DNA of 31,272 bases, taken from assembly GCA_035296325.1 (NCBI GenBank), contig DATHBD010000042.1, forward strand, positions 1-31,272, in the 5' to 3' direction. Of this stretch, positions 22,043-29,291 are shown piece by piece; positions within the stretch are counted from its first letter, which is position 1, and each line of letters begins with the position of its first letter. The translations under genes and the position numbers were made by a program. The notes below the pieces were generated by a model. It ran no database searches. It worked only from the letters and a program-made list of their open reading frames with translations, and was not told the origin of the DNA. This stretch comes from DATHBD01 sp035296325 (lineage in GTDB: Bacteria > Actinomycetota > Actinomycetes > Mycobacteriales > Micromonosporaceae).

Positions 22043-23150
22043 TTAACGCGCGGCGTGTTCGCCGCAGAACACAACTTTGACGAGGTTGTCCAGTGCCTGC
22101 GGGAACACCTCCGCTGGGTTGATGGCGGCGTCGCCGGTGGTCAGTCCGGCGGTCAGGGTTTTACGGCCGTCGGGTGTGCTGTACATCAGGGCGCCATAGC
22201 CGCCGGGGGCGCCGCCGTTGTGGTGGTAGATGGTGCCGCCGCCGTCCGGGCCGAGGTCCTGTGCGAACAGTCCGAGGCCGTAGCCGATCGGCTCGTGTGG
22301 TTTGCGCATTTCGGCCAGAAGCGGGGCCGGCAGAAGCTCGCCACGGTGGAGTGTGGAAAAGAAGGTGTGGAGGTCTCGGGTGGTCGAGATCGCACCACCG
22401 GGCGGCGGTCAGCATGGAGAGGTTCTGGCGGGATACGTCGACCACCTTCCACTGGTCGGCGTCCTGGTAGCGGTAGTAGCCGTGGGCGTGCGGCTCGGGC
22501 AGTTCCGTGGTGTCGCCGGCGAGCACGGTGTCTCGTAGCCCGAGCGGCTGCAGGATCCGTTGGTCCATCTGCTCGCCGTAGGAGCGGCCGGTGACCTGCT
22601 CGATCAGCAGTGCGGCGAGCGTGTAGTTGGTGTTGGAGTAGCTCCAGTCGGTTCCGGGCTCGAACCGCGCCGGCTTGGACAATGCGAGCTGTACCAGCTC
22701 CTGCGGCCGGTAGGTGCGCAACCGGTTGTCCACCCATTCCTTGCCGGTGGCGGGGATTCCCGGTGCGACCGTCCCGTCGTCGTAGTACTCACCGGTGTAG
22801 TTGAACAGGCCGCTGGTGTGTTGCAGCAGCATCCGCACCGTGATCCGCTTGTCCAGCCCGAGGTCGGGCAGGTGGTCGGTCACCGGGGCGTCCAGCGCGA
22901 TCTTCCCCTCGGCGACCAGCTGCAGTACCGCTGTGGCGGTGAAGGTCTTGGCGACGCTGCCAGCCCAGAATCGACCGTCGGTCGGCGGTCTGGCGGTGTC
23001 GCCCAGCTTTCGTACTCCGGCGCTGCCGACCCATTCGCCCTGATCGTCGTGTACGCGCATCTGCATCCCGGCGAAGCCGGCGGCAACGAACGCTTCGATG
23101 GCCGCTTGCAGTTCCGGGCGATCGTGCCCAACAGTGGTCGGGTGAATCAT
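22043..23150 (-). pseudogene. Beta-lactamase-fold serine hydrolase with one frameshift
   Basis: A class C beta-lactamase / DD-carboxypeptidase-like hydrolase. The first 240 residues contain SVAKT (nucleophile Ser65, Lys68), the second motif Tyr171-Ser-Asn in DWSYSNTNYTLAALLIEQVT, and typical RMLLQHTSGL. One surplus C near 22400 shifts the frame. The other frame continues exactly as expected (ISTTRDLHTFFSTLHRGELL, then EMRKPHEPIGYGLGLFAQDL) through the third motif HHNGGAPGGYG to a stop at 22043. Everything else is intact, so this is a very recent mutation, a phase-variable gene, or a sequencing error. ATG 23150 has GAAGGAG upstream. No signal peptide is seen. It lies 14 bp after the DUF4097 gene and is co-transcribed with it. 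Confidence 0.8.
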
Positions 23151-23164
23151 GGCGGATGTCTCCT

Positions 23165-23836
23165 TCAGAGGCTGCGGGCGGTGATGTCGCCGTGGGTGGT
23201 GGTCGCATGGATGTTCAGGCCGGCGGCGGTGCCGTCGGTGTGCTTGAGCGCGTTGTGGATGCGGCCGAAGGCGGTGCCGGCGTCCAGGGATGCGGAGGCT
23301 TCGCGGGCAGCGCCGACCGAGATGTCGCCGTGCTCGGTGTGTAGCGTGACGGTGCCGGTGACGGCCTCGGTGATGTGCAGGTCGCCCTTCTGGGTGCGGA
23401 TCTGCGCCGGCCCGCCCAATCGACCGACCTTCACGTCGCCGGTCTGCAGGGTCAGGCGGGCGCTCGCGGTTTCGTCAAGCTTGATCGAGCCGTTCGCGTT
23501 CTCGACGGTGACGTCGCCGAGGCGTCCGACGCCCCGGAGCTCGGCGCTGGCCATCGTGGCCTCGATCCGCGAGCCGGCGGGCAGTTGGACCGTCACTTCG
23601 ACGCACCCGGATGAGCCGAGGATCCGGCTCGTCGGGTTCGCGGCTTCAATCCGCAGGACACCGTCGGCATAGGCGACCTCGATGCGCTGCGCCGCCTTGA
23701 TGTCGCGGCTCTTGGTGGCATCCGCGGGCAGGATCTCGACTGTGGTGTCGGCGCGGTCGGCGGCGACGAATTGGATGCGGCCCGCGGGGATGTCGAGCAC
23801 TGTCGAGAGCGGGGCGGGGGTGGCGAACGTCAGCAT
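23165..23836 (-). CDS. DUF4097-family beta-strand-repeat protein
   Basis: A 223-residue protein composed of short repeating strands with Gly/Asp turns: GRIQFVAADRADTTVEILPA, then SGCVEVTVQLPAGSRIEATM, GDVTVENANGSIKLDETASA, GDVKVGRLGGPAQIRTQKGD, GTVTLHTEHGDISVGAAREA and THGDITARSL. The recurring GDxxV/I turns are the DUF4097/4098 parallel beta-helix signature. No signal peptide or membrane helix is visible, unlike many family members, so this one may be cytoplasmic. ATG 23836 follows AAGGAACTCACG. It is the first gene of a two-gene operon with the serine hydrolase and diverges from a GbsR/MarR regulator. In actinomycetes I recall this neighbourhood as recurrent, function unknown. Confidence 0.8.
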   Translation of the reverse strand: MLTFATPAPLSTVLDIPAGRIQFVAADRADTTVEILPADATKSRDIKAAQRIEVAYADGVLRIEAANPTSRILGSSGCVEVTVQLPAGSRIEATMASAELRGVGRLGDVTVENANGSIKLDETASARLTLQTGDVKVGRLGGPAQIRTQKGDLHITEAVTGTVTLHTEHGDISVGAAREASASLDAGTAFGRIHNALKHTDGTAAGLNIHATTTHGDITARSL

Positions 23837-23875
23837 CGTGAGTTCCTTCGATCGGTTGTTTCTAACGGTTAAAAC

Positions 23876-23885
23876 GCTACGTAGC
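23876..23885. promoter_or_regulatory. GCTACGTAGC palindrome in the DUF4097 promoter
   Basis: A perfect 10-bp palindrome, extendable to a nearly symmetric 16-mer (AACGCTACGTAGCATT), 40 bp upstream of the DUF4097 start. Next to it, TTTCTAACGGTTAAAA (23859-23874) is unusually AT-rich and may hold the -10. It is a candidate operator. Confidence 0.45.
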
Positions 23886-23898
23886 ATTCCCGAGTCAT

Positions 23899-24000
23899 GC
23901 AACTATTTCGTTGCGTGCTGCCAACATAAGCCCAGCTCAGAGGCGAGAGATCGTTGCAACCTCTGTAGATGTAACGCAACAAGCGACTGGTAGGCGTTGC
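23899..24000. promoter_or_regulatory. Cluster of GTTGC/GCAAC motifs between divergent genes
   Basis: GCAAC at 23899-23903 pairs with GTTGC at 23910-23914. GTTGCAAC lies at 23953-23960 and pairs outward with GCAAC at 23976-23980. Another GTTGC is at 23996-24000. Six half-sites in 102 bp point to multiple operator dimers for the divergently encoded GbsR/MarR regulator. Confidence 0.5.
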
Positions 24001-24058
24001 AGCAGATAGGAAGCGAACGCTACGGTGGCGACAACCACGGGTCACGGAGGAGGCCGCA

Positions 24059-24793
24059 ATGCCGGGAGGCAGGCTCACCCAGCAGGAACGCCAGCAGATT
24101 GGGCTGGGGTTGGCCGACGGCCTCGCCTACGCGGAGATCGCCAGACGCCTCGACCGCCCGACCTCGACCATCACCCGGGAAGTCATGCGCAACGGCGGCC
24201 CCACCGCCTACCGCGCCGATCTCGCCCATCACGCCACCGAACGCCGCGCCCGCGGCCGCAGAAAGGCCACCCGCGGGCAGCCCGGCATGCCCCCGCAGGC
24301 CCGCGGACGCGATGCCGAAGCCGTGCGCGAGTACGAGGAGGTGTTCGCCACCGTCTTCATGCAATCGGGTCTGCCGAAAATGACCGCTCGGACGCTGGCC
24401 GCCCTCTACACCACCGATACCGGCAGCCTCACCGCCCCGGAACTCGCCGGGCGCCTCCAAATCAGCCCAGCCTCGGTCTCCAAAGCGATCACGTTCCTCG
24501 AAAGCCAAGGCCACATCCGCCGGGAACGCGACGAACGCCGCCGCGAACGCTACGTCGTCGACGACGACGTCTTGTACCAATCCATGATGGCCAGCGCCCG
24601 ATCCACCGCCCACCTCAGCGAGATCGCCCGGCAGGGCGTGAGCATCCTCCGCCCCGGCACCCCCGCCGCCGTCCGCCTCGACAACATCGCCCGCTTCGTC
24701 GACTTCGTCTCCGAGAGCATCGCCCGCGCCGCAGACCAAGCCCGCGAAATCCTCCACACCAAACCGGAGACCACCTCGGGCGGCGCTACCTGA
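24059..24793 (+). CDS. GbsR/MarR regulator with IS30-like N-terminal HTH
   Basis: A 244-residue protein with two DNA-binding modules. Residues 5-45 (LTQQERQQIGLGLADGLAYA, EIARRLDRPTSTITREVMRN) form an HTH_38 domain, as in the N-terminus of IS30 transposases. Residues about 95-170 (MTARTLAALYTTDTGSLTAP, ELAGRLQISPASVSKAITFL, ESQGHIRRERDERRRERYVV) form a MarR/GbsR winged helix. A C-terminal helical dimerisation part follows (SIARAADQAREIL). ATG 24059 is preceded by GGAGG. It diverges from the DUF4097-hydrolase operon with repeated GTTGC motifs between, so it is probably its repressor. The hybrid architecture recurs in Streptomyces-like genomes to my knowledge. Confidence 0.85.
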   Translation: MPGGRLTQQERQQIGLGLADGLAYAEIARRLDRPTSTITREVMRNGGPTAYRADLAHHATERRARGRRKATRGQPGMPPQARGRDAEAVREYEEVFATVFMQSGLPKMTARTLAALYTTDTGSLTAPELAGRLQISPASVSKAITFLESQGHIRRERDERRRERYVVDDDVLYQSMMASARSTAHLSEIARQGVSILRPGTPAAVRLDNIARFVDFVSESIARAADQAREILHTKPETTSGGAT

Positions 24794-25000
24794 GCACGTT
24801 CAGAGCGCGCGGTCGCCTGCAGGCCGGTGCGCTGGACATGGCACCGCAGTCGATGAGCGTGGCCGACACCATCCCGGGTGGTAGCAGACCGACGTGGTGC
24901 GGCACCGACCAGGGGCCGTCGGCGCCGCACCATCGGCCGGCTTCAGCAGCTCCGCCACCGCCCTCCGCCACGCCCAAACCGTCGAACCTGCGTTGCTGCC
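24794..25000. other. No gene supported
   Basis: About 200 bp after the regulator. Leftward there is a stretch (PHHVGLLPPGMVSATLIDCG, about 24830-24900) that reads protein-like, but I recognise no family and see no start. Likely another rearranged scrap. Confidence 0.3.
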
Positions 25001-25147
25001 CACACCTGGCGACACGCCCGCTTCTACATCGACACAGCCCGCGCGTGGGACCACCACGGCCGCCCCGACAAGGCACACCACGCCCTCTGCGCCGCCGAAC
25101 GCCACGTGCCCCAGGAACTGCGCCGCCCATCAGTGCACAACCCGCAG
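25001..25147 (+). pseudogene. XRE-regulator C-terminal fragment
   Basis: The frame gives HTWRHARFYIDTARAWDHHG, then RPDKAHHALCAAERHVPQEL and RRPSV. This is the TPR-like helical repeat at the C-terminus of actinomycete XRE regulators (ARFxIDxARAyxxxGRPDkAxxaLLAAExxAPEEVRRP). The HTH and most of the protein are missing. It runs head-on into the truncated VOC gene at about 25145. Confidence 0.5.
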
Positions 25148-25288
25148 GAACCGGCTGCGACGGTCAGACCACGCCCAGCCGACCTGAAACCCTAATCCGT
25201 CCGCGTAGAACCGCAGGCTGCGGCTCAAATCGCTGACCAGCAGGTTCGGCCTGCAGCCGAAGATGACTTCCGGTTCGTGACGGCTCAT
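25130..25288 (-). pseudogene. Truncated VOC/glyoxalase-family gene
   Basis: ATG 25288 has GGAG at proper distance and starts HEPEVIFGCRPNLLVSDLSR followed by SLRFYADGLGFQVGWAWSDR, the first beta-alpha-beta of a glyoxalase/bleomycin-resistance/dioxygenase (VOC) protein. The homology ends about 45 codons in, where the XRE fragment begins, and a stop follows at 25130. The intact protein would be about 130 residues with paired metal-binding beta modules. Confidence 0.65.
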
Positions 25289-25329
25289 CGGCCGATCTCC
25301 TTCCTGTTCACGGTCATTCAGCCGGCGCC

Positions 25330-26520
25330 TCAACTCAACGGGAACGGCGACTGCCACCACCACGGCTTCGCGGACAACTCGATCTGGTTCACCCACTTCA
25401 CCCACCAGAAGCCCCGCCGGCCCGGCGCGACAAGACGCACCGGATATCCGTGCCCGGGCGACAGGCGGCCGCCGCCCACTCGGGTGGCGAGCAGCAAGCC
25501 GTCGAGGTCGCCGACCGGAAGCCGAACGTGGTAACCGGTTGCCGACCGCACCAGGATGGTGCGCGCCCCACCGGTATCCCGCAGGAGCGCGGCCAACGGC
25601 ACTCCGCTCCAGGTCTGTTCGGCGTACCAGCCGGAGGTGCAGTCCAGGATGACCGTGCGCCGGTCGTCCCACCGGTCCAGATCGTCGATGGTGAGTACGG
25701 ACCGGCCCACGGCGTCGACCACGGTGAGCCGCCATTGCCGTGGGTCGGTTGCCGGTACCGAGTCGTCGAGCCAGATTGTCGTCGGCATGGACACCGGGTC
25801 GAAGGAGCCGTTGTCGTAGGAGCCGGTGAAGCGGCGGCGGGCGCCCGGCAGGCCGGCCACGGCGACCGTTGCAGCGGTCGCCGAGTACAGGACTGCGGCA
25901 CGCTGCACCACTACACCGGCTCCCGGTACGCCGAGATCATGCGCGAGCACATCGACGCCCTGGCCCCGGTTCGCGGTAGAGGACCAGTGACATCCAGCGA
26001 TTCCGGTGGCCGCGACAAGCAAACCGAGGAGGTACACAGGTTCGGGCACCGCGTTGCGGAGCGCCGCGGGCACCATCCCGACCGTGTACAGGGCGACGGC
26101 CACGAGGGGCAGTCGCCCGGCCCGCCAACTGGCGGCGCCGAAGAGGAGCACCCCCAGCACCAGGATCACCGAGGTCACCGTGAAGGCGATGCCGGTTCCA
26201 CCGTCGACCAGCACTGTCACCACTTCACTGTCCAGGAACGGAAAGACGAAATGCAACGTGTACTCGATGGCGAACGCGCCGGCGAGGCCAGCCGCGTTGG
26301 CCGCGAACGCGACGAGGCCCAGGGCGCGCGTTTCGGCGCGCTGGTACAGATACAGGCCGGTGAGTGCGAACAGGCCGGTCAGTGGACCGAACGGGGCGAT
26401 GGCGTGGGTGAACCCATTGACCGGCAGGAGCCCCCCACGGCGGGCGGAGTTGACGGTCAGCACAACGGCACACAGGAAACCGGCCACGCCGGCGATGCGG
26501 TACAGCAATGAGGGCCTCAT
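25330..26520 (-). CDS. Chimeric gene: membrane protein fused to molybdopterin-binding domain
   Basis: An open 396-codon frame of three unlike parts. Residues 1-180 are a six-helix membrane protein (LLYRIAGVAGFLCAVVLTVN; GPLTGLFALTGLYLYQ; GLVAFAANAAGLAGAFAIEY; TGIAFTVTSVILVLGVLLFG; LPLVAVALYTVGMVPAALR; VYLLGLLVAATGIAG), DUF4386-like in flavour. Residues about 183-209 are the antisense translation of DUF574 methyltransferase DNA. Residues 225-396 are a sulfite-oxidase-type molybdopterin-binding domain (SUOX/YedY fold) with Mo-ligand Cys294 in ILDCTSGWYAEQTWSGVPLA, plus GHGYPVRLVAPGRRGFWWVK. The Mo enzyme has lost its own N-terminus. Whether a protein is made is unknown. ATG 26520 follows GGAG and a TetR-type operator. 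Confidence 0.7.
   Translation of the reverse strand: MRPSLLYRIAGVAGFLCAVVLTVNSARRGGLLPVNGFTHAIAPFGPLTGLFALTGLYLYQRAETRALGLVAFAANAAGLAGAFAIEYTLHFVFPFLDSEVVTVLVDGGTGIAFTVTSVILVLGVLLFGAASWRAGRLPLVAVALYTVGMVPAALRNAVPEPVYLLGLLVAATGIAGCHWSSTANRGQGVDVLAHDLGVPGAGVVVQRAAVLYSATAATVAVAGLPGARRRFTGSYDNGSFDPVSMPTTIWLDDSVPATDPRQWRLTVVDAVGRSVLTIDDLDRWDDRRTVILDCTSGWYAEQTWSGVPLAALLRDTGGARTILVRSATGYHVRLPVGDLDGLLLATRVGGGRLSPGHGYPVRLVAPGRRGFWWVKWVNQIELSAKPWWWQSPFPLS
25894..25973. repeat. 80-bp DUF574 filler inside the chimeric gene
   Basis: Near-identical to 4840-4920 of the DUF574 methyltransferase (three substitutions and one C fewer by eye). Read on + it still encodes CGTLHHYTGSRYAEIMREHI. It is inserted exactly between the membrane-protein and molybdopterin parts and keeps the antisense frame open. 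Confidence 0.85.
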
Positions 26521-26546
26521 CCGACTCCGACCTCTAGAACGGTCGT

Positions 26547-26562
26547 TATAACGTACGTTATA
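26547..26562. promoter_or_regulatory. Perfect 16-bp palindrome TATAACGTACGTTATA
   Basis: Lies between the chimeric gene (start 26520) and the TetR gene (start 26591 or a little upstream). Perfectly symmetric and AT-rich, as expected for a TetR-family operator controlling both directions. TAGAAT at 26561-26566 is a good -10 for the TetR gene and overlaps the palindrome, so binding would block transcription. Confidence 0.75.
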
Positions 26563-26590
26563 GAATACGTTGCGGAGCGTGGGAAGCCCG

Positions 26591-27193
26591 GTGATCGAAC
26601 CGTTAGAAATCCGCGAGCGACTTATCGCCGCCGCGATGCACATCCTGGACGAGCACGGCCCGGCCGAGCTGACCGTGCGTCGGGTCGCGGAGGCGGCCGG
26701 ATCGTCGACCATGGGCATCTACAGCCGATTCGGAGGCCGTGCCGGCATGCTCGAAGCCGTGTACCGGCGCGGATTTGAACAACTGCGCGACGCCATCTCG
26801 GCGGTCGCTCCGGAGGAACCACCGGGACGGATCCTGTCCATCGCCCACGCATACCGTCGCTTCGCACTCGCCGGACCCGCTCGGTACGCATTCAGTTTCG
26901 AACGGCCGGTCCCGGACTTCGACCCGGCGCCGGACCTGCGGCGAGAAGCCCTGGCGATGGCGTTCACCCCGCTCGTTGACGCCGTCGCGGCCGCCCAACG
27001 AGCCGGCGTGCTGGCCGGCACCGAGCCGGTGCGGCCCGCGTATCTCATCTGGACAATGCTGCACGGCGTGACCAGCATCGAACTCACGCACGCATCGCGC
27101 AGCCCGCTGCCCGGCTGGTTCCTGGATTCACCGGATGCCGGTGCGGCGGTGTTGACCGACGGGCTCCAGGCCGTCCTCTCCGGGCTGCGGTGA
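26591..27193 (+). CDS. TetR-family regulator divergent from the chimeric gene
   Basis: A 200-residue one-component repressor. The N-terminal TetR HTH is clear: REIRERLIAAAMHILDEHGP-type helix 1, LTVRRVAEAAGSSTMGIYSR (HTH, about residues 22-45), FGGRAGMLEAVYRRGFEQL. The C-terminal ligand domain (about 60-200; FERPVPDFDPAPDLRREALA, PAYLIWTMLHGVTSIELTHA) is of the WHG/TetR_C_13 kind; ligand unknown. Start is uncertain: GTG 26591 gives the usual length, with TTG 26570 or GTG 26579 as alternatives. It should bind the 16-bp palindrome and control itself and the chimeric gene. Confidence 0.88.
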   Translation: MIEPLEIRERLIAAAMHILDEHGPAELTVRRVAEAAGSSTMGIYSRFGGRAGMLEAVYRRGFEQLRDAISAVAPEEPPGRILSIAHAYRRFALAGPARYAFSFERPVPDFDPAPDLRREALAMAFTPLVDAVAAAQRAGVLAGTEPVRPAYLIWTMLHGVTSIELTHASRSPLPGWFLDSPDAGAAVLTDGLQAVLSGLR

Positions 27194-27277
27194 CCACCGC
27201 GGCGTTGCCAGCGGATGTCAAGCCGAATGCAGGCGGCGGCGAGCACCGTGCGGGCCCATCGAAGAAAAGGACCTCAG

Positions 27278-27352
27278 ATGAACCTGCTCCGTAATTCTGG
27301 ATGGCGGATCGCCCTGATCGCCTCTGCCGTCCTCATGGTCACCGGAGCCTGA
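27278..27352 (+). pseudogene. Truncated small membrane-protein gene
   Basis: ATG 27278 after AAAAGGAC reads NLLRNSGWRIALIASAVLMV and stops 24 codons in. The adjacent frame continues sensibly as SLISSLLYASTPAPPGLTSP, so a one-base shift near 27345 probably broke a gene starting with a membrane anchor. It lies 84 bp behind the TetR gene. Family unknown. Confidence 0.4.
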
Positions 27353-27372
27353 TCTCCAGCCTGCTCTACGCC

Positions 27373-27650
27373 TCAACACCCGCCCCACCGGGCCTTACCA
27401 GCCCTACTGGCGAGGCTGCCGCCGACGTTCAGATCGGCATACGCGTTCGCGTCGGGTACGCCGATGCTGGAGGTCCAGCCAGGCCCGAACATCGGATTGA
27501 CGTCGGCACCTTGAGCGAACAATGACCCCCAGGACACCAACCGCGCGTCAGCCATGCCAACCGCATGCGTCGGTGGGCCTGATCGACCAACCGCAGACGC
27601 TCCTCCACCCGGTCGCGGGCGGTGGCCAACGCCTTCTGCTCCTGCCGAGT
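27373..27650 (-). pseudogene. Unidentified coding remnant
   Basis: Leftward frames give ATARDRVEERLRLVDQAHRR then, after a shift, DARLVSWGSLFAQGADVNPM with FGPGWTSSIGVPDANAYADL, which looks like real protein but matches nothing I recognise. There are at least two frame breaks and no start signal. The remaining sequence to 27792 holds no feature I can support. Confidence 0.35.
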
Positions 27651-27792
27651 GGCCTCAGCAGCAGATCAGCGTCTCGAACCGGTGCGTCGGCGGCCGCCGC
27701 ACGGTCGTGGACGGCTGATCCAGCCGTTCGGCGACGGGCAGCCGCCGTCACCATTGTGGACGGTTACCGGACGACGAACTCGGCATCCGCCG

Positions 27793-28422
27793 CTACGCGC
27801 GGAAGAGCAGGTCGTCCAGCGACCGGGTCAGCCACGCGAGGTAGCGCTCGTGGCTCCAGCCCAGCCTGACGGTGGCCTTGTCATAGTTCTCACTGCCGAC
27901 GAGGATCCAGAGGCTGTCGCCCAGTTCGTCGGTGGCGACGTCGTCACGGAGCCAGCCACGCTCGGCAAGCATGGCGACGATCTGGCGGCACTGTCCGCGG
28001 ATGAAGCCGGATAGTTCGGTGAGATCCTGGTCCACCGCGGGATCGTCCGCCGCCGCCGAGGAGAAGGCGCGCCACAGCCGGAACGTCTGGGCGTTGAAGC
28101 CGGCGACGAGGTCGGCGCCGTGCCGGCAGAACTCGACCGGCGTCGCCGCCTCCACAGTCGCTCGCGCCTCAGGAGCCGAGAAGAAGGTCTCCTGGGGACC
28201 GCCGAAGCTGAGCTGGTGGACCGCCCCGGTGAGCAGGCTGCGCTTGGACCCCTGCGCCTGGACGGTCTCCACGGACACCCCGGCCGCCTCTGCGAGCTTG
28301 GCGAGCGTCGTACGCGCGAAGCCGTCCTCGGCGAAGCGCTCGGCTGCGGCGGACAGGACCCGCTGCCGGGTTTGCGCGGCCTGCTCGGCCCGAAGCGTGG
28401 ACGAGTACCTCTTCGACGACAT
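27793..28422 (-). CDS. TetR-family regulator divergent from the cupin
   Basis: A 209-residue regulator. HTH: RQRVLSAAAERFAEDGFART, TLAKLAEAAGVSVETVQAQG, SKRSLLTGAVHQL (about residues 20-62). In the usual YxxFGSKxxL segment the Tyr-Phe is replaced by VQAQG, but the overall pattern is clear. The C-terminal helical domain (PVEFCRHGADLVAGFNAQTF, LTELSGFIRGQCRQIVAMLA) is of unknown ligand. The frame opens further upstream, but ATG 28422 has GGAG 5 bp before it and a suitable N-terminus. It diverges from the cupin gene across an inverted repeat and probably represses it. Confidence 0.88.
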   Translation of the reverse strand: MSSKRYSSTLRAEQAAQTRQRVLSAAAERFAEDGFARTTLAKLAEAAGVSVETVQAQGSKRSLLTGAVHQLSFGGPQETFFSAPEARATVEAATPVEFCRHGADLVAGFNAQTFRLWRAFSSAAADDPAVDQDLTELSGFIRGQCRQIVAMLAERGWLRDDVATDELGDSLWILVGSENYDKATVRLGWSHERYLAWLTRSLDDLLFRA

Positions 28423-28445
28423 GAAGCTCCTTGGCAAAGTATTCA

Positions 28446-28465
28446 TCACTACGTTACAGTAGTGA
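28446..28465. promoter_or_regulatory. Inverted repeat TCACTAC-N6-GTAGTGA
   Basis: Perfect 7-bp arms around GTTACA, 24 bp upstream of the TetR start at 28422 and on the cupin side of the divergent region. Suits a TetR-family operator. A related GTAACAGTAC at 28493-28502 may be a second half-site. Confidence 0.6.
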
Positions 28466-28622
28466 ACTGCTGCAGACGGCAGTCATCACCGAGTAACAGT
28501 ACGCACAAATGTCGCTCGAGACGCAGCAAGCCAACGGCCATGATCGCCGACCCGCCGCGCGGTCTCTCCACGGCCCGGTGCTGACCCCCACCCTCGCTGT
28601 CCAACCATGAAGGAGCGAAGCT

Positions 28623-29252
28623 GTGAGCTATCCCGTGATCGAGAACCCCGTGACCGGCGAGCGTGGCATCGTGCGCCGCACGCCCGCCGACGCCAGTTCG
28701 CCCCTGTTCGCCGACCTGTACGCCCGCCCAGGCGCCGCGGTCGTCGGCGAGCACGTCCACCCAATCAGCACCGAGACGTTCACCGTCGTCCGAGGCACCC
28801 TCGGCATCCGGCTCGACGGGGTCGAGAGCGAGGCCGGGCCCGGCACCCGGGTGGTCATCCCGCCGGGCACCCCGCATGACTGGTGGAACGTCGGCGACGA
28901 CACCGCCTGGGTCATTGTGGAGGTCGACCCCGGCCGCCGCTTCGAGCAACTGATCCGCAACCTTTTCGGCCTGGCGTCCAACGGCCGCACCGACCCGACC
29001 GGTCGCCCCGGGCTGCTGCAGGCGGCGTTGCTCGCCCGCGAGTTCGACGACACGATCCGCTTCACCAGCCCGCCGCGCGCGCTGCAGCGGCCACTTTTCG
29101 CGGCCCTCGCGCCGTTGGCCCGGCTGCGCGGGCTGCAGGGTCGCTACCCGCAGTACGAGCAGCACACCGGGCCGAGCGTCGAAGAGCTCGAAGCGCTGCC
29201 GCCCGAGATTGCTGCCCTCATCCCCGCACGGGCCCCGAAAGAGGCAGTCTGA
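28623..29252 (+). CDS. Cupin-domain protein
   Basis: A 209-residue protein starting at GTG 28623 behind AAGGAG. The first half is a cupin barrel: motif 1 GEHVHPISTETFTVVRGTLG (G-x5-HxH-x-E-like metal site, residues about 40-60) and motif 2 GTRVVIPPGTPHDWWNVGDD (PxGxxHxxxN, about 78-98). The metal-binding His residues in HVHP and PHDWWN are present, so it may be a metalloenzyme or ligand sensor. The C-terminal 100 residues (FEQLIRNLFGLASNGRTDPT, LLQAALLAREFDDTIRFTSP) are helical, a pattern seen in cupins paired with TetR regulators. Substrate unknown. Confidence 0.85.
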   Translation: MSYPVIENPVTGERGIVRRTPADASSPLFADLYARPGAAVVGEHVHPISTETFTVVRGTLGIRLDGVESEAGPGTRVVIPPGTPHDWWNVGDDTAWVIVEVDPGRRFEQLIRNLFGLASNGRTDPTGRPGLLQAALLAREFDDTIRFTSPPRALQRPLFAALAPLARLRGLQGRYPQYEQHTGPSVEELEALPPEIAALIPARAPKEAV

Positions 29253-29266
29253 CACGTTGCTTCATC

Positions 29267-29288
29267 CGAACGTTCGTGCTTTTATGTT
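29267..29288 (+). promoter_or_regulatory. CGAACGTTCG palindrome plus -10 before a TetR gene
   Basis: The perfect 10-bp palindrome at 29267-29276 is followed by TATGTT at 29283-29288 (TANNNT -10). TTGCTT at 29258-29263 could be the -35. The palindrome would lie between -35 and -10, a classical autorepressor position. The GTG start at 29292 is so close to the -10 that the transcript is leaderless or nearly so. Confidence 0.5.
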
Positions 29289-29291
29289 TGG

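Noticed and set aside
24025..25236. A 403-codon + strand frame overlapping the GbsR/MarR gene
   Set aside because: Pro/Arg-rich shadow in another frame. The overlapping 244-codon frame has two recognisable DNA-binding domains.
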